From positions 1-64,000 of the forward strand of contig WQYQ01000017.1 in the NCBI GenBank assembly GCA_009781175.1: 64,000 nucleotides of DNA, in the 5' to 3' direction. This document shows positions 27,582 through 39,455 of this stretch, one piece after another (positions within the stretch are counted from its first letter, which is position 1; the number at the start of each line of letters is the position of its first letter). Made by a program: the position numbers and the translations under genes. Under the pieces are notes generated by a model. That model was not told the DNA's origin, searched no databases, and worked only from the letters and a program-made list of their open reading frames with translations. Source of the stretch: Betaproteobacteria bacterium. Its GTDB lineage: Bacteria > Pseudomonadota > Gammaproteobacteria > Burkholderiales > Rhodocyclaceae.

Positions 27582-29532
27582 GCTCAACGCACTCGATCCC
27601 ACTGCGGCAAAATGGGTCCTGGGCGCCGCCGTGCTGACCGCGCTTCCGCTGTTGTTTCATCTCGATCCCTTGGTTGCGGTGGCAGCGGCGATACCGCTTC
27701 TGTGGCAGGCCGTGCGCTTATATCGGCACCGCAGTCATACCCCGGTAAACCGCATATTGCTCATTTTGCTCACGGGGATTGCCGCCGCAGTGACGATTTG
27801 GCGTTATGGCAGCTTGTTTGGCAGAGTCGCCGGCTTGGCGCTCCTTGCAATGCTGCTTGGCCTTAAGCTCGTCGAAAGCCGCTCGCAGCGCGATGCGCAT
27901 ATTGCCGTCCAACTCTGCTTTTTTCTCCAACTTGGCTATTTTCTCGTCGAACAAAACGGATTGACGGCAGTGTTCGCCTTCTCCGCCTGTGGGCTTGCGC
28001 TTGCCGCGCTCCAGCGCATCGAGCAGCCCGCTCTCGCGCTTCGGCCCGCCATGCGCGGCTCTTTGCGTCTGTTACTCATCGCGACGCCCCTTGCGCTCGT
28101 GCTGTTCATCCTTTTCCCGCGCATCGAACGCCCTCTTTGGGGTTTGCCTGCCGATGCCCAGGCCGCCACAACTGGCTTGTCCGACTCGATGGCCCCAGGA
28201 TCGATCGCTGCGCTATCCCAATCCAATGAAATCGCTTTCCGCGCTGATTTCACAGGCCCGGTTCCCGATCGGCACGAACGCTATTTCCGCGGTCCGGTGC
28301 TGAGCGATTTCGATGGCCTCACCTGGCGTCCATCGAGGGGAGGCAGCATACGCCTGAGCGCAAACCAGCTACCGGCACCGAATTTACGCTACACACTGAC
28401 CTTGGAACCGCACCAACAACAGTGGTTGCTCGGGCTGGAACATGCGATTCCAGGACAGGACCAATCGATCGACAACAACGGTGTGCTGCGTAGCATCCGC
28501 CCGATCAACAATCGCTTGCGCACGACGATTCAAATTCATCTCTCCAGTGGCGTTTGGCAATACAGTACGCCTGGAGATTTGCGACGCAATCTTGCTTTGC
28601 CCGCGGGTTTCAACCCGCGCACCCTCGCTTTGGGCAAACAGATTGCGGAAGCGAATCCGACGCCCTCCGCGCGCCTTAGTGCGGCGCTCGATGTGCTACG
28701 GCACAACCAATTCGTCTACACGCTGACGCCGCCTGTGCTTGGCCGCGACACGGCGGACGAATTCTTATTCCAGACGCGTCAGGGTTTTTGCGAACACTTT
28801 GCTGGGAGCTTCGTCATTTTGATGCGTGCGGCGGGTGTATCGGCGCATGTGGTGACAGGCTATCAAGGCGGCGAGGTCAATCCGATCGATGGCAGTCTCG
28901 TGGTACGCCAGTCGGATGCCCACGCCTGGGCTGAAGTGTGGGTACCCGAAAAGGGCTGGCTCCGCATCGACCCTACCGCGATTGCGGCCCCGCGGCGAAT
29001 CGACGCAGGCATTACCGCAGCGCTGGCATCGAACGCCAATCTCCCCTTTTTGGTCAGGACCGATTCGGCATGGCTGCGCGCCTTGCGCGACCGTGGAGAA
29101 GCGCTCTCTCACGCCTGGAATACTTGGGTGCTCGGCTACAATTTCGACCGGCAACGGAACTTGATGCGTTATTTGGGACTAGACCCGAGGAATTGGCAGA
29201 TTCTGATTGCCCTGCTGATCGGTTTCGCCGCCGTGTGGCAACTGGCAGTTTGGCTGCTGCCGCAGTGGCGCCACAGACCCGTCTCCGCGACCGACCGCGC
29301 TTGGCGCCGCCTCCAGAACCACTTGGCAAAGCGGGGTTTCACACAAGGTTTATCGGAGGGGGCACTTAGCTTTATCGAAAGAGTAGGCTTGGCGCGGAGC
29401 GAATGGTCGGTTTCGCTGCATGCGCTGGCCGAGCGCTATATTCACCTTAAATACGCCCGCCCCATGCCAAACCATGCGGCCCAAACCCTCGAACTTGAAC
29501 GTGCGATCAAAGAATGGATTTCAAAAAATTAA
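27574..29532 (+). CDS. TgpA-like membrane transglutaminase
   Basis: This 652-aa protein starts with GTG at 27574, overlapping the DUF58 gene by 8 bases (translational coupling). About five N-terminal membrane helices are followed by a periplasmic DUF3488 region. The transglutaminase-like domain has a full triad: C406 in 'GFCEHFAGSF', H450 in 'DAHAWAEVW' and D466 in 'RIDPT'. A last helix lies near 555-575 ('IALLIGFAAVWQLAVWLL') and is followed by a DUF4129-like cytoplasmic tail. TgpA is essential in Pseudomonas aeruginosa, but its substrate there is unresolved. Its end overlaps mltB by 19 bases. Confidence 0.9.
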   Translation: MIRLNALDPTAAKWVLGAAVLTALPLLFHLDPLVAVAAAIPLLWQAVRLYRHRSHTPVNRILLILLTGIAAAVTIWRYGSLFGRVAGLALLAMLLGLKLVESRSQRDAHIAVQLCFFLQLGYFLVEQNGLTAVFAFSACGLALAALQRIEQPALALRPAMRGSLRLLLIATPLALVLFILFPRIERPLWGLPADAQAATTGLSDSMAPGSIAALSQSNEIAFRADFTGPVPDRHERYFRGPVLSDFDGLTWRPSRGGSIRLSANQLPAPNLRYTLTLEPHQQQWLLGLEHAIPGQDQSIDNNGVLRSIRPINNRLRTTIQIHLSSGVWQYSTPGDLRRNLALPAGFNPRTLALGKQIAEANPTPSARLSAALDVLRHNQFVYTLTPPVLGRDTADEFLFQTRQGFCEHFAGSFVILMRAAGVSAHVVTGYQGGEVNPIDGSLVVRQSDAHAWAEVWVPEKGWLRIDPTAIAAPRRIDAGITAALASNANLPFLVRTDSAWLRALRDRGEALSHAWNTWVLGYNFDRQRNLMRYLGLDPRNWQILIALLIGFAAVWQLAVWLLPQWRHRPVSATDRAWRRLQNHLAKRGFTQGLSEGALSFIERVGLARSEWSVSLHALAERYIHLKYARPMPNHAAQTLELERAIKEWISKN

Positions 29533-30542
29533 GCGTTACGCTGGCAGTTTTTCATTTCACGGCCTATTCGCTTATCTCCTATGCCGGCGATGAATCGAGC
29601 TACTTCGGATCTCGCGCCGAAGTTCAGCAGTTCGCGCACGAGCTTGCCGAACGCGAAGGGCTCGACGAAAACGACATCAAGACCGCGCTTTCGAGCGCCA
29701 GGTATCTGCCCAGCGTCATCAAGGCAATTCTCCCGCCCGCCTCGCCAAACGTGAAGTCTTGGACGCGCTATCGTGCGCGCTATCTCGATCGCACACGCAT
29801 TGCCGCCGGAGTGGATTTCTGGCGCGAAAACGCAGCATGGCTCAAACGCGCGGAGAATGATTTTGGCGTACCCGCCGAAATCATCGTCGCAATCATTGGC
29901 GTCGAAACGATTTATGGCCGCCATACCGGGAACTATCAAACCTTGTCGGCTCTGGCGACTTTAGCCTTCGATTACCCGCCGCGCGCGGAGTTGTTCCGCA
30001 CGGAGCTGGGCGAAGTCTTTTTGCTTGCGCGTGAGCAAAAACGTCCAGTCACCGACTTCAAAGGATCGTATGCGGGAGCAATCGGCCTACCGCAATTTTT
30101 GCCGAGCAGCATCCGGCGTTATGCGGTGGACTATGACGGCGACGGAAAGATCGACATCGAAACCAGTCCGGCGGATGCGATCGGCAGCGTTGCCAATTTT
30201 TTGAACCGGCACGGTTGGAAAAGCGGCGAACCTATCGCAGTTCCTGCTCGGGTATTCGACCCGCAGCGTGCAGCGGCTGCGATTGCGGCGGGAATCGTGC
30301 CGCAATTCAACACCGAAGCTTTCCAGCAACTCGGCATCTCTGCGGATATACCTGTCGCGCCGGACCTTCCCGCGGCCTTAATCGATCTCGTGACGCCGAA
30401 TGCGCCAACCGAATATTGGCTCGGCTACAACAACTTCTATGTAATTACGCGCTACAACCGTTCGAGTTTCTATGCGATGGCGGTGTATCAGCTTGCGACC
30501 GCAATCATGTTGGAGCGCAACAAACGCCTTGGAACGCAATGA
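29514..30542 (+). CDS. mltB: Lytic murein transglycosylase B
   Basis: This 342-aa enzyme cleaves peptidoglycan glycan strands to 1,6-anhydromuropeptides. The signal peptide covers about residues 1-24 and has no lipobox Cys, so a soluble periplasmic form is likely. The catalytic glutamate is E131 in 'IIGVETIYGRHTG', and 'YAGAIGLPQFLPSSIRRYAV' and 'YNRSSFYAMAVYQLA' are family motifs. It overlaps the transglutaminase gene and ends one base before the convergent rpoS. Confidence 0.93.
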   Translation: MDFKKLSVTLAVFHFTAYSLISYAGDESSYFGSRAEVQQFAHELAEREGLDENDIKTALSSARYLPSVIKAILPPASPNVKSWTRYRARYLDRTRIAAGVDFWRENAAWLKRAENDFGVPAEIIVAIIGVETIYGRHTGNYQTLSALATLAFDYPPRAELFRTELGEVFLLAREQKRPVTDFKGSYAGAIGLPQFLPSSIRRYAVDYDGDGKIDIETSPADAIGSVANFLNRHGWKSGEPIAVPARVFDPQRAAAAIAAGIVPQFNTEAFQQLGISADIPVAPDLPAALIDLVTPNAPTEYWLGYNNFYVITRYNRSSFYAMAVYQLATAIMLERNKRLGTQ

Positions 30543-31478
30543 TTACAGCAACACGTCGCGCGAAACACCGCGCCGTTTGAGGATGCGGCGCAAGTGAGCA
30601 AGCGCTTCAAGCTGGATCTGACGCACGCGTTCGCGCGTGAGTCCAAGCTGCGAGGCAAGCTCTTCAAGCGTTCGAACATCACATTCGTCAAGCCCATAAC
30701 GGCTTTGAATCACCATGCGCTGCTTGTCGGTCAATTGGCTGATCCAATGGCGAATCAGATGTTCGATCTCCGCGTTCTGGATGCTCTCTTCGGGCCCATC
30801 CGACTGATCGTCGGCCAGGGATTCGCCGATCGAAAGATTCGGATCGATATCGAGCGGCGCATCGAGCGAAGCCGTATGCTCATTTAAAGCAAGGATCTGG
30901 CGCACATCTTCGATAGGCCGTTGCAGCCGTTCGGCAACGTCTTCAAGACTTGAGCCGCCGCATGTCGACTCTAAAGAGCGCTGAGCGCGCAGCACTTGAT
31001 TCAATTCCTTGACCACATGAACCGGCAAACGGATCGTGCGCGACTGATTCATGATTGCGCGCTCGATATTCTGCCGGATCCACCAAGTCGCGTAGGTCGA
31101 AAATCGAAAACCCCGTTCGGGGTCGAATTTTTCGAGTGCGTGAATCAGGCCAAGATTACCTTCTTCGACAAGATCGAGCAGTGGAATGCCGCGATTCATA
31201 TAATGTTTGGCGATATTCACAACCAGGCGCAGGTTGTGTTCGATCATTTTCTGGCGTGCAAGGAAATCGCCTTGTCGGACCAGGCGGGCAAGTCCGACTT
31301 CTTCTTCTGCCGTGAGTAAAGGATTGATGCCGATTTCGTTGAGGTAGATCTGCGTGACGTCGCTGAGAAATTCATTCTCGGGCGGCGCGGGAGGCGGCTC
31401 AACGCCAAACGCCTCGATCTCGGGCGGGAAATCCGGCTCTTTTTCGTCTTCGTCATCGAAACAAGCCGGATCATACAT
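30543..31478 (-). CDS. rpoS: RNA polymerase sigma factor RpoS
   Basis: This 311-aa sigma-70-family protein is the stationary-phase/general stress sigma factor. Region 1.2 is around '[20 protein letters not shown]', region 2 carries '[17 protein letters not shown]' and '[14 protein letters not shown]', and the region 4 helix-turn-helix is '[19 protein letters not shown]' near residues 270-290. The N-terminus is acidic. It lies downstream of nlpD in the classic surE-pcm-nlpD-rpoS order, and an rpoS promoter inside nlpD is known in E. coli. Confidence 0.95.
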   Translation of the reverse strand: MYDPACFDDEDEKEPDFPPEIEAFGVEPPPAPPENEFLSDVTQIYLNEIGINPLLTAEEEVGLARLVRQGDFLARQKMIEHNLRLVVNIAKHYMNRGIPLLDLVEEGNLGLIHALEKFDPERGFRFSTYATWWIRQNIERAIMNQSRTIRLPVHVVKELNQVLRAQRSLESTCGGSSLEDVAERLQRPIEDVRQILALNEHTASLDAPLDIDPNLSIGESLADDQSDGPEESIQNAEIEHLIRHWISQLTDKQRMVIQSRYGLDECDVRTLEELASQLGLTRERVRQIQLEALAHLRRILKRRGVSRDVLL

Positions 31479-31487
31479 ACCTACCTC

Positions 31488-32444
31488 CTATCGTTTAGGC
31501 AGATACTTCAAAGGATCAACTGGTTTTCCCTGGCGTCGGATTTCGAAATGCAGCTTAGGCCGGTCCGCGTCGCTTTCACCCAAAAGGGCAATTTGCTGCC
31601 CTTTCTTTACTGACTGTCCTTCTTGCACCAAAATCTTTTGATTATGGGCATATGCACTCAAGTAATTGGAATTGTGTTTGATAATGACCAAATTCCCATA
31701 ACCGCGCAAGCCAGATCCTACGTACACCACTTTCCCTGCCCCGGCAGCCGTTACCGTTTCCCCTAGCTGACCAGCAATATCCACACCTTTGTTGCTTGAC
31801 TCACTAAAGGAGGACAACACCTTCCCTCCCGTCGGCCAAGCCCATTCCACCTCATCATCGCCTTTCGCGTCGACAGGCTTCGCGGCAGTAGGTTCAGTTT
31901 TCGTTTCCGATGTTGTTTTATTTTCCGGTTTCGCGGCTAGACGTAGAGCCTCATCGGTCTTCTGGGCCGTTGCAAACGCTTGATCCGAATAAGGCTGCTT
32001 GCCGCCGCGAGGCTCGCGCCGCACGCCGTCATCAGGTTTCGTTGCGGTAGCACTGGAAGTTGTACCTGACTTCGGTTCGAGCGGACGAGATTCGATCCCC
32101 TGACCGCTCCCCGCCACCGCTTTGGATGTGCTGCCATCGGGCGGTCTTACCCGCAATTCTTGGCCAACCAGAATCAAATTCGGGTTGTCGAGCCCATTCC
32201 AACTAACGATGTCTCGCCAATCCTGTCCATTCTCAAGCGCGATATTAAAAAGCGTATCGCCCTTCTTGACAATGTAGTAGCCAGGCCGGGCGACCACAGG
32301 CGCCGATTCGACACCCTCGTTTTTAGTAACGCCGGCTGCTCCTCGTCCTTCAACAGGCGCCTTGCTTGTGCTCGCACAAGCGGCCAAGATCAGCAGCACC
32401 GTCAACGATGCAGCGGAGCGCAAGATAGACTGTATCCCCTTCAT
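31488..32444 (-). CDS. nlpD: NlpD-type lipoprotein: LysM plus degenerate LytM domain
   Basis: This 318-aa lipoprotein has its lipobox at 'ILAAC' (C23). A LysM domain follows (about 55-100, 'GYYIVKKGDTLFNIALENG'), then a long polar linker, then an M23/LytM domain at 205-318. The metal ligands are missing: 'NKGVDIAG' replaces H-x3-D and 'KLHFEIR' replaces HxHFE. This matches E. coli NlpD, which activates the amidase AmiC instead of cutting peptidoglycan. It overlaps pcm by 4 bases (ATGA) and precedes rpoS. Confidence 0.93.
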   Translation of the reverse strand: MKGIQSILRSAASLTVLLILAACASTSKAPVEGRGAAGVTKNEGVESAPVVARPGYYIVKKGDTLFNIALENGQDWRDIVSWNGLDNPNLILVGQELRVRPPDGSTSKAVAGSGQGIESRPLEPKSGTTSSATATKPDDGVRREPRGGKQPYSDQAFATAQKTDEALRLAAKPENKTTSETKTEPTAAKPVDAKGDDEVEWAWPTGGKVLSSFSESSNKGVDIAGQLGETVTAAGAGKVVYVGSGLRGYGNLVIIKHNSNYLSAYAHNQKILVQEGQSVKKGQQIALLGESDADRPKLHFEIRRQGKPVDPLKYLPKR

Positions 32445-33097
32445 TCTGTTCCCGTGAGTAGCGGTACGAAGCGAACCGCATCGTACCGCGTTTCTTTAAA
32501 ACCGCCTGTAGCTTGTCGCTCGATCAACACCAATATTTGTTCCGTATTGCCAAGAGGCAACACCAAACGCCCTCCAGGAGCCAATTGATCGAGCCATATT
32601 TTAGAAACCTGGACTGCCGCCGCCGCTACGATAATCGTATCGAAAGGCGCCGCCTCAGGAAGGCCCAGACTGCCATCGGCATATTTCAAACGCACATTCG
32701 GTAAACGCAAAGGGCGCAAATTATTCTTGGCACGCTCAAGCAAACCACGAATCCGCTCAATCGCGTAAACCTCTTGCGCCATGCAAGATAAAACCGCCGC
32801 CTGATAACCGCAGCCCGCGCCGACTTCGAGTGTTTTCCCAAGCTCGCGTCCTTGTCCGCAAAGCTCGATCATCCGCGCAACGATAAAGGGTTGCGAGATC
32901 GTCTGCTGAAAGCCCAAGGGAAGCGCCGTATCCTCATAAGCCCGGCTGGCAAGGGCTTCCTGAACGAAGAGATGGCGCGGAATTTGGTTCATCGCCGTAA
33001 GCACGCGCTCATTCCGAATGCCTTGCGCACGCAGACCTTCGACCATCCTCGCCCGGGCGCGGACAGCATTTGCGGCATTCGTCCTCGAAGTCGTCAT
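32441..33097 (-). CDS. pcm: Protein-L-isoaspartate O-methyltransferase
   Basis: This 218-aa enzyme starts from ATG 33097, which overlaps the surE stop codon; TTG 33109 is possible. It methylates isoaspartyl residues to start repair of damaged proteins. The SAM motif I is '[14 protein letters not shown]', preceded by '[15 protein letters not shown]', and '[11 protein letters not shown]' lies towards the end. It sits between surE and nlpD with ATGA overlaps on both sides. Confidence 0.95.
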   Translation of the reverse strand: MTTSRTNAANAVRARARMVEGLRAQGIRNERVLTAMNQIPRHLFVQEALASRAYEDTALPLGFQQTISQPFIVARMIELCGQGRELGKTLEVGAGCGYQAAVLSCMAQEVYAIERIRGLLERAKNNLRPLRLPNVRLKYADGSLGLPEAAPFDTIIVAAAAVQVSKIWLDQLAPGGRLVLPLGNTEQILVLIERQATGGFKETRYDAVRFVPLLTGTE

Positions 33098-33837
33098 GAG
33101 CTCAACCAATCCGCGATTTCAGACAAGCGGCCGCTATGCGTAAGATCGACTTGCAGCGGTGTAACCGACACACATTTGTCGGCGACCGCATGAAAATCCG
33201 TTCCTTCCCCAGCGTCCGCTGCCGCTCCCGCGGCGCCCACCCAATACACTGTATCCCCGCGAGGGTTCGTCGCCCGCACAACAGGCTCAGCCGTATGCCT
33301 GCGTCCCAGACGAGTCGTGCGCCAACCGCACAATTCATCGAGGGGGATATCGGGCACATTCAGATTGAGCAAGAAAGGCTGTCGCAGCGGGCGAGTGATG
33401 ACGCGTTCGACGAACTGGCAAGCAAGCTCTCCAGCCGTTTTGAAATGACTTCCCTCGCGCCCCACGAGCGATACTGCAATGGCAGGAATGCCAAGCAGAT
33501 AACCTTCCATCGCCGCGGCGACGGTGCCCGAATAAATCGTATCATCGCCCATGTTGGCACCATGATTGATGCCGGACAGGACCAGATCGGGACGTTTGTC
33601 GAGCAAACCCGTCACCGCAAGGTGAACGCAATCGGTTGGCGTGCCATTGACGAACTGAAACCCGTTCGCCGCACGGCGGACAAATAAAGGACGATCTAAG
33701 GTCAAAGAATGCGACGCACCACTGCGATCACGCTCGGGTGCGACGACATGGACTTCGGCAATTCGCGCGAGTGAATCCGCCAGAGCGGCGATTCCGGGAG
33801 CGAAATAGCCGTCGTCGTTGCTTAGCAGGATTCGCAT
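33094..33837 (-). CDS. surE: 5'/3'-nucleotidase SurE
   Basis: This 247-aa nucleotidase starts at 33837 with '[15 protein letters not shown]', which holds the metal-binding Asp pair. '[20 protein letters not shown]' is the second family motif. It dephosphorylates nucleoside monophosphates in stationary-phase survival. A longer open frame upstream only reads through the tRNA-Pro gene and was rejected. It is first in surE-pcm-nlpD-rpoS. Confidence 0.96.
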   Translation of the reverse strand: MRILLSNDDGYFAPGIAALADSLARIAEVHVVAPERDRSGASHSLTLDRPLFVRRAANGFQFVNGTPTDCVHLAVTGLLDKRPDLVLSGINHGANMGDDTIYSGTVAAAMEGYLLGIPAIAVSLVGREGSHFKTAGELACQFVERVITRPLRQPFLLNLNVPDIPLDELCGWRTTRLGRRHTAEPVVRATNPRGDTVYWVGAAGAAADAGEGTDFHAVADKCVSVTPLQVDLTHSGRLSEIADWLSS

Positions 33838-33888
33838 CGGACAACGCTCGTCAGATCGGGATTCGGTTGAGAGAGCGGTAGGGAAATT

Positions 33889-33966
<78 letters not shown>

Positions 33967-33977
33967 CACAAGCAGCC

Positions 33978-33983
33978 ATTATA
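33978..33983 (-). promoter_or_regulatory. -10 element upstream of tRNA-Pro
   Basis: A perfect TATAAT on the minus strand lies 12 bases before the tRNA 5' end. No convincing -35 is visible. Confidence 0.4.
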
Positions 33984-34009
33984 GCAGCTATTATGAAAAC
34001 TGCTGCCGT

Positions 34010-34399
34010 TTATGATGCCTTTAAGAGCGTCAACACATCTAAAAGTTCGGCGCGAATTGCGCCCATCAAAGCTTTTGAGCGTTCTTGGCGCTCTGCCTCG
34101 TCATGCGACATCTCCGCGATTTCCTCGAGACGATGACGCGCGCCATTGATGGTGAAACCGTCTTGATAGAGCAATTCACGGATCCGGCGTACCAAAAGCA
34201 CTTCATGATGCTGGTAATAACGCCGATTGCCGCGGCGTTTAACCGGCTTGAGTTGAGTAAATTCCTGCTCCCAATATCTGAGCACATGCGGTTTTACTCC
34301 GCACAAATCGCTGACCTCGCCAATCGTGAAATAGCGCTTGGGAGGGATCGGCGGAAGCTCGCTTGAGTCAGGCGGCGCGTTGTGAGGCGACATTTGCAC
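34010..34399 (-). CDS. MerR-family transcriptional regulator
   Basis: This 129-aa protein has one MerR winged helix near the start: '[26 protein letters not shown]' spans about 22-47, with '[19 protein letters not shown]' after it. A short helical tail lacks metal-binding cysteines. It overlaps the end of ihfA by 32 bases, the common ihfA-merR arrangement in beta- and gammaproteobacteria. The target is unknown. Confidence 0.88.
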   Translation of the reverse strand: MQMSPHNAPPDSSELPPIPPKRYFTIGEVSDLCGVKPHVLRYWEQEFTQLKPVKRRGNRRYYQHHEVLLVRRIRELLYQDGFTINGARHRLEEIAEMSHDEAERQERSKALMGAIRAELLDVLTLLKAS

Positions 34400-34697
34400 T
34401 GTTGTTGTTCAGTTTTTCAACGGCGGATTTGAGCTTCTGACTCGCATGGAAAGTCACGACCCGCCTTGCGGTGATAGGTATTTCTTCGCCGGTTTTGGGA
34501 TTTCGTCCAGGCCTCTGGGGCTTGTCGCGCAATTGGAAATTACCGAAACCCGACAATTTGACCGTATCGCCATGTTCCAGTGCATTACGAATTTCGTCAA
34601 AGAAAGCGTCGACCATTTCTTTGGCTTCACGCTTATTCAAGCCGACTTTTTCGAAAAGAAAATCGGCGAGTTCTGCTTTCGTCAGCGTCATTGACAC
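34368..34697 (-). CDS. ihfA: Integration host factor subunit alpha
   Basis: This 109-aa HU/IHF-fold protein pairs with IhfB to bend DNA. '[22 protein letters not shown]' opens the dimerisation helices, and the arm includes '[18 protein letters not shown]' with the Pro that intercalates into DNA. It follows pheT by 4 bases, as in E. coli. Confidence 0.96.
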   Translation of the reverse strand: MSMTLTKAELADFLFEKVGLNKREAKEMVDAFFDEIRNALEHGDTVKLSGFGNFQLRDKPQRPGRNPKTGEEIPITARRVVTFHASQKLKSAVEKLNNNSANVASQRAA

Positions 34698-34701
34698 GTC
34701 A

Positions 34702-37083
34702 TCAACTCCTCAGTTGAGCGCCCAGCCGTTCGCCAACGCGAGCCACCAGCGTTGCAATCGCAACATCCACTTCGGCATCCTCCAGCGTTCGGTCAGTATG
34801 TTGGAAGCGCACCCTGAAGGCAACACTCTTGCTCTCTTCCGCGATACCTTTCCCTTGGTAAACGTCAAATATATCAATTGCCTGGACGATATCCAGGGGC
34901 ACACTTTCAAACGTTGCAAGAATTTCTGCAACAGGTATGGCAGCTTTCACCACCAGCGCGATATCGCGCATGACGGGCGGAAACTTTGACGGTGTCACAA
35001 AGACAGGCAAAGACTGTTCAAGCGCGACGTCCAACTCCAATTCGAACGCTACCGGCGCTGTTCCCAATTCGTAGCGCTGCACCCAATTAGGGTGAAGCTC
35101 GCCGATCCAACCGACCGCCCGGCCTGCACAAACAACTTCCGCAGCACGCCCCGGATGCAAGGCGGGATGATTGATCCGCCGAAATTCAATCCGTTTGCCT
35201 TCCAGCAAGGATTCGAGGTCGGCTTTGACATCATAAAAATCGACCTTGCGCGCATCGAGGCCCCATTGCTCCGGCTCTGCCATCCCCCATGCCAACACGG
35301 CTAAACGCTGCGGTTGGTCATAGCCTTCGACAGGTCGGCCATTTTTATTTTTTTCAAAACAACGGCCGATTTCGAACAGACGAACACGCGTAGCGCGCCG
35401 GCGCTGATTGGCCGAAAGCGTGCCGACAAGACCGCCCAACAGGCTTGAGCGCATCACCGAAAGCTGGCTTGCGATCGGATTGGCGAGACGAATCGGATCA
35501 GTGTTTCCACAGAAATCCCGCTCCCAGGCTTCTTCGACGAAAGCGTAATTGATGACTTCCTGGTACTCGCGCGCGGCAAGTTCGCGCCGCAGTCTTACAA
35601 CGCTGCGCCGCTCTTCCGGCAAGGGCAGCATTTCAAGCGCCCCCTGCGGCAGGCTGTCGGGAATCGCCTCATAGCCATGTATCCGGGCGATCTCTTCGAT
35701 CAGATCCTCTTCGATATTCAGATCGAAGCGATACGAAGCGGGTTCAACGAAAACACGTTCGCCTTCGATGGCTACAGGCATCCCAAGCCGGCCCAAAATG
35801 TCGGCGACTTGCGCCGCAGTAAACGGGATGCCGATAACTTGCGCGGCGCGTGCAACACGCACGCCCAAGCGCGACCGTTTCGGCAGCGCATCGCGCACAA
35901 CCGCCTCGCACACCGGGCCGGCTCCGCCGCCGCAGATCGAAATAATCAGTTCAGTGGCGCGCTCAATGGCGCGGCCGGCAAGTTCGAAATCGACGCCGCG
36001 TTCAAAACGGTGCGAAGCATCGGAAGCAAAGCCATAAGCGCGCGCCCGGCCGACGACCGCATCGGGCTGGAAGAATGCGCTCTCAAGGAAAACCTCACGT
36101 GTTGCGTCGGTAACGCTGCTTGCATCGCCGCCCATTACGCCGGCGAGTGCAAGCGGACCGGCATCATCGGCAATCAACAGGGTGCGCGTATCGGGCTTGA
36201 CTTCATCGCCATTCAGCAGCACGAGCGAATCGCCCTCGCGCGCCCAGCGCACACGCACCGAGCCCGTGAGTTTTGCATTGTCGAAAGCATGCAGCGGTTG
36301 CCCAAGTTCGAGCATCACATAATTTGTGACGTCAACGATCGCGCTGATCGAACGCAGGCCGCAGCGCTCAAGTCGGCGCACCATCCATTCCGGCGTCGGC
36401 TTCGTCGGGTCGACATCACGCAGCACGCGCCCCAAATAGCGCGGACAACCGTCTGGCGCTTCGAGCACGATTTCCCGGGTGACGTCATGCGTCGCGGCTG
36501 CCGGTTTGATTTCCGGCTGCTTGAGCGGCGAACCCGTCAATGCCGCAACTTCCCGCGCAACGCCAAGCAGCGAAAGACAATCGGGACGATTCGGCGTGAG
36601 CTTGATTGTGAACAAGGTGTCGTTCAGCGCAAGCGCTTCCCGAATGTCCATGCCGACAACCGCATCGTCCGCAAGTGCAAGCAAACCTTCGTGCGAATCG
36701 GATATGCCGAGTTCTCTCTCAGAACACAGCATGCCGAAAGACTCAACATTGCGCAGCTTGGCCGCCTTGATCCGAAAATCGCCGGGCAAGACCGCGCCGA
36801 CTTTCGCGCACGGTACTTTCATGCCTGCCGCGGCATTCGGCGCGCCGCAGACGATTTGCAGCAGCTCACCGGCGCCGGCATCAACCTTGCACACACGCAG
36901 TCGATCGGCGTTCGGATGCTGCATTGCTTCCACGATCCGCGCGACAACGACGCCGGAGAATGCGGGCGCAACCGGCACGGCTTCTTCGACTTCAAGGCCG
37001 GCCATCGTGAGTAAATGACTCAGAGCTACGGAATCGAGCGCAGGATCGACAAAACTACGCAACCAGTTTTCGGAGAACTGCAT
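34702..37083 (-). CDS. pheT: Phenylalanyl-tRNA synthetase beta subunit
   Basis: This 793-aa subunit forms the alpha2-beta2 PheRS with PheS. In order it has the N-terminal OB-type tRNA-binding domain (about 40-150), the B3/B4 editing domain, B5, the catalytic-like core and the C-terminal anticodon-binding FDX-ACB domain (about 700-793, '[17 protein letters not shown]'). It follows pheS by 3 bases. Confidence 0.97.
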   Translation of the reverse strand: MQFSENWLRSFVDPALDSVALSHLLTMAGLEVEEAVPVAPAFSGVVVARIVEAMQHPNADRLRVCKVDAGAGELLQIVCGAPNAAAGMKVPCAKVGAVLPGDFRIKAAKLRNVESFGMLCSERELGISDSHEGLLALADDAVVGMDIREALALNDTLFTIKLTPNRPDCLSLLGVAREVAALTGSPLKQPEIKPAAATHDVTREIVLEAPDGCPRYLGRVLRDVDPTKPTPEWMVRRLERCGLRSISAIVDVTNYVMLELGQPLHAFDNAKLTGSVRVRWAREGDSLVLLNGDEVKPDTRTLLIADDAGPLALAGVMGGDASSVTDATREVFLESAFFQPDAVVGRARAYGFASDASHRFERGVDFELAGRAIERATELIISICGGGAGPVCEAVVRDALPKRSRLGVRVARAAQVIGIPFTAAQVADILGRLGMPVAIEGERVFVEPASYRFDLNIEEDLIEEIARIHGYEAIPDSLPQGALEMLPLPEERRSVVRLRRELAAREYQEVINYAFVEEAWERDFCGNTDPIRLANPIASQLSVMRSSLLGGLVGTLSANQRRRATRVRLFEIGRCFEKNKNGRPVEGYDQPQRLAVLAWGMAEPEQWGLDARKVDFYDVKADLESLLEGKRIEFRRINHPALHPGRAAEVVCAGRAVGWIGELHPNWVQRYELGTAPVAFELELDVALEQSLPVFVTPSKFPPVMRDIALVVKAAIPVAEILATFESVPLDIVQAIDIFDVYQGKGIAEESKSVAFRVRFQHTDRTLEDAEVDVAIATLVARVGERLGAQLRS

Positions 37084-37086
37084 GGC

Positions 37087-38172
<1,086 letters not shown>

Positions 38173-38186
38173 TCAGCTACGCAAAC

Positions 38187-38546
38187 TTACGCAGCGAGTT
38201 GGGCCTTGGCCTGGTTCGCAATCGCCGCAAAAGCGGGCTTGTCGAACACAGCCAGATCGGCCAGCACTTTACGATCGATGTCGATCGAAGCCTTTTTCAG
38301 GCCATTCATGAATTTGCTGTACGGCATGCCCAATTCACGCGCCGCAGCGTTGATACGTGCAATCCACAAGGCGCGGAACTGACGCTTGCGCTGACGACGG
38401 TCGCGATAAGCGTATTGTCCGGCCTTCATCACCGCCTGTTTGGCGATGCGGTAGACGTTCTTGCGGCGGCCGCGATAACCCTTGGCCTGATCGAGTACTT
38501 TTTTGTGACGGGCGCGTGCCGTAACACCACGTTTGACGCGGGACAT
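38187..38546 (-). CDS. rplT: 50S ribosomal protein L20
   Basis: This 119-aa protein begins '[18 protein letters not shown]' with the usual long basic helix. L20 is needed early in 50S assembly and represses rpmI-rplT translation in E. coli. It follows rpmI by 15 bases. Confidence 0.98.
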   Translation of the reverse strand: MSRVKRGVTARARHKKVLDQAKGYRGRRKNVYRIAKQAVMKAGQYAYRDRRQRKRQFRALWIARINAAARELGMPYSKFMNGLKKASIDIDRKVLADLAVFDKPAFAAIANQAKAQLAA

Positions 38547-38561
38547 CTGGTTCCTCCTGGA

Positions 38562-38759
38562 TTATGCGTAAGGCAACATTGAACGGACTTGTGCGACGTC
38601 CGAATCATGGACCGATTCCATACCACGCAGATGACGCTTCACCTTCGTGGTCTTCTTGGTCAGGATGTGGCGCTTGAACGCCTGGGAACGCTTGATGCTG
38701 CCGCTGGAGCGGACCTTGAAGCGCTTCTTGGCGCCGCTCTTGGTTTTCATTTTGGGCAT
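38562..38759 (-). CDS. rpmI: 50S ribosomal protein L35
   Basis: This 65-aa basic protein begins '[20 protein letters not shown]', the family signature. It follows a 143-base leader after infC that contains several hairpins. Confidence 0.98.
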   Translation of the reverse strand: MPKMKTKSGAKKRFKVRSSGSIKRSQAFKRHILTKKTTKVKRHLRGMESVHDSDVAQVRSMLPYA

Positions 38760-38763
38760 GAAA

Positions 38764-38900
38764 CATACTCCATACTGTTTAGTCGATGACTGAAGGTGGC
38801 CCGACTACACGGGCGCTTTCTGTACCTCAAGCCACTTATTTTTGTACGAACTTACGTTCGCACTATTTCGAATATCGAAACCGATACCCTGAAATCCGGT
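38764..38900 (-). promoter_or_regulatory. Structured infC-rpmI leader (candidate L20 operator)
   Basis: The gene-free 143 bases before rpmI hold three inverted repeats: TTTCGA-ATA-TCGAAA (38866-38880), GAAC-N4-GTTC (38848-38859) and GCCCG-N6-CGGGC (38799-38814). In E. coli L20 represses its operon by binding RNA in the equivalent place. Whether this leader mimics 23S rRNA cannot be judged by eye. Confidence 0.4.
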
Positions 38901-38902
38901 TA

Positions 38903-39430
38903 TTAATGCTTTTTCTTTGTTGGCGCCAGAACCATCACCATCTGACGACCTTCGAGCTTCGGAAATTGCTCTACCACCCCAAAGGCTTCAAGATCAGACT
39001 TAACCCGCTCCAACTGCCGCACACCGAATTCCTGGTGCGCCATTTCACGGCCGCGGAAGCGTAGTGTCACTTTGACTTTGTCCCCTTCTTCGAGGAAACG
39101 CGTCATGTTGCGCAGCTTGATCTGGTAATCGTTTTCGTCCGTACCCGGACGAAACTTTACTTCCTTGACCTGGATCTGCTTCTGTTTGAGCTTGGCTTCG
39201 TGCGCTTTCTTGGCTTCTTGATACTTGAATTTGCCGTAATCCATCAAACGACAAACTGGCGGTTTGGCCTGCGGCGCGATTTCTACGAGATCAACTCCGG
39301 CTTCTTCCGCCATGAAGAGCGCTTGCCGCGTCGGCACAATCCCAATGGGTTCGCCTTCAATACCGACCAAGCGCACTTCGGGAACGCCGATTTCCCCATT
39401 CAGACGCAGCGACGACTTTTCTTGAGCGAT
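38903..39430 (-). CDS. infC: Translation initiation factor IF-3
   Basis: This 175-aa factor prevents premature subunit joining and checks the start codon. The family N-terminus '[14 protein letters not shown]' begins at an ATC codon (39428-39430), with CGGAG nine bases upstream and no ATG, GTG or TTG at this point. IF-3 genes typically use AUU, AUA or AUC, which lets IF-3 repress its own synthesis. A longer open frame from 39514 would run into the end of thrS and was not used. The '[19 protein letters not shown]' motif and C-terminal domain are intact. Confidence 0.93.
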   Translation of the reverse strand: MAQEKSSLRLNGEIGVPEVRLVGIEGEPIGIVPTRQALFMAEEAGVDLVEIAPQAKPPVCRLMDYGKFKYQEAKKAHEAKLKQKQIQVKEVKFRPGTDENDYQIKLRNMTRFLEEGDKVKVTLRFRGREMAHQEFGVRQLERVKSDLEAFGVVEQFPKLEGRQMVMVLAPTKKKH

Positions 39431-39455
39431 GGTGATTTTCTCCGAAAATAAAAAA

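Noticed and set aside
35677-37014. 445-codon open frame antisense to pheT
   Set aside because: It lies entirely within pheT on the opposite strand, with a translation of low-complexity shadow type.
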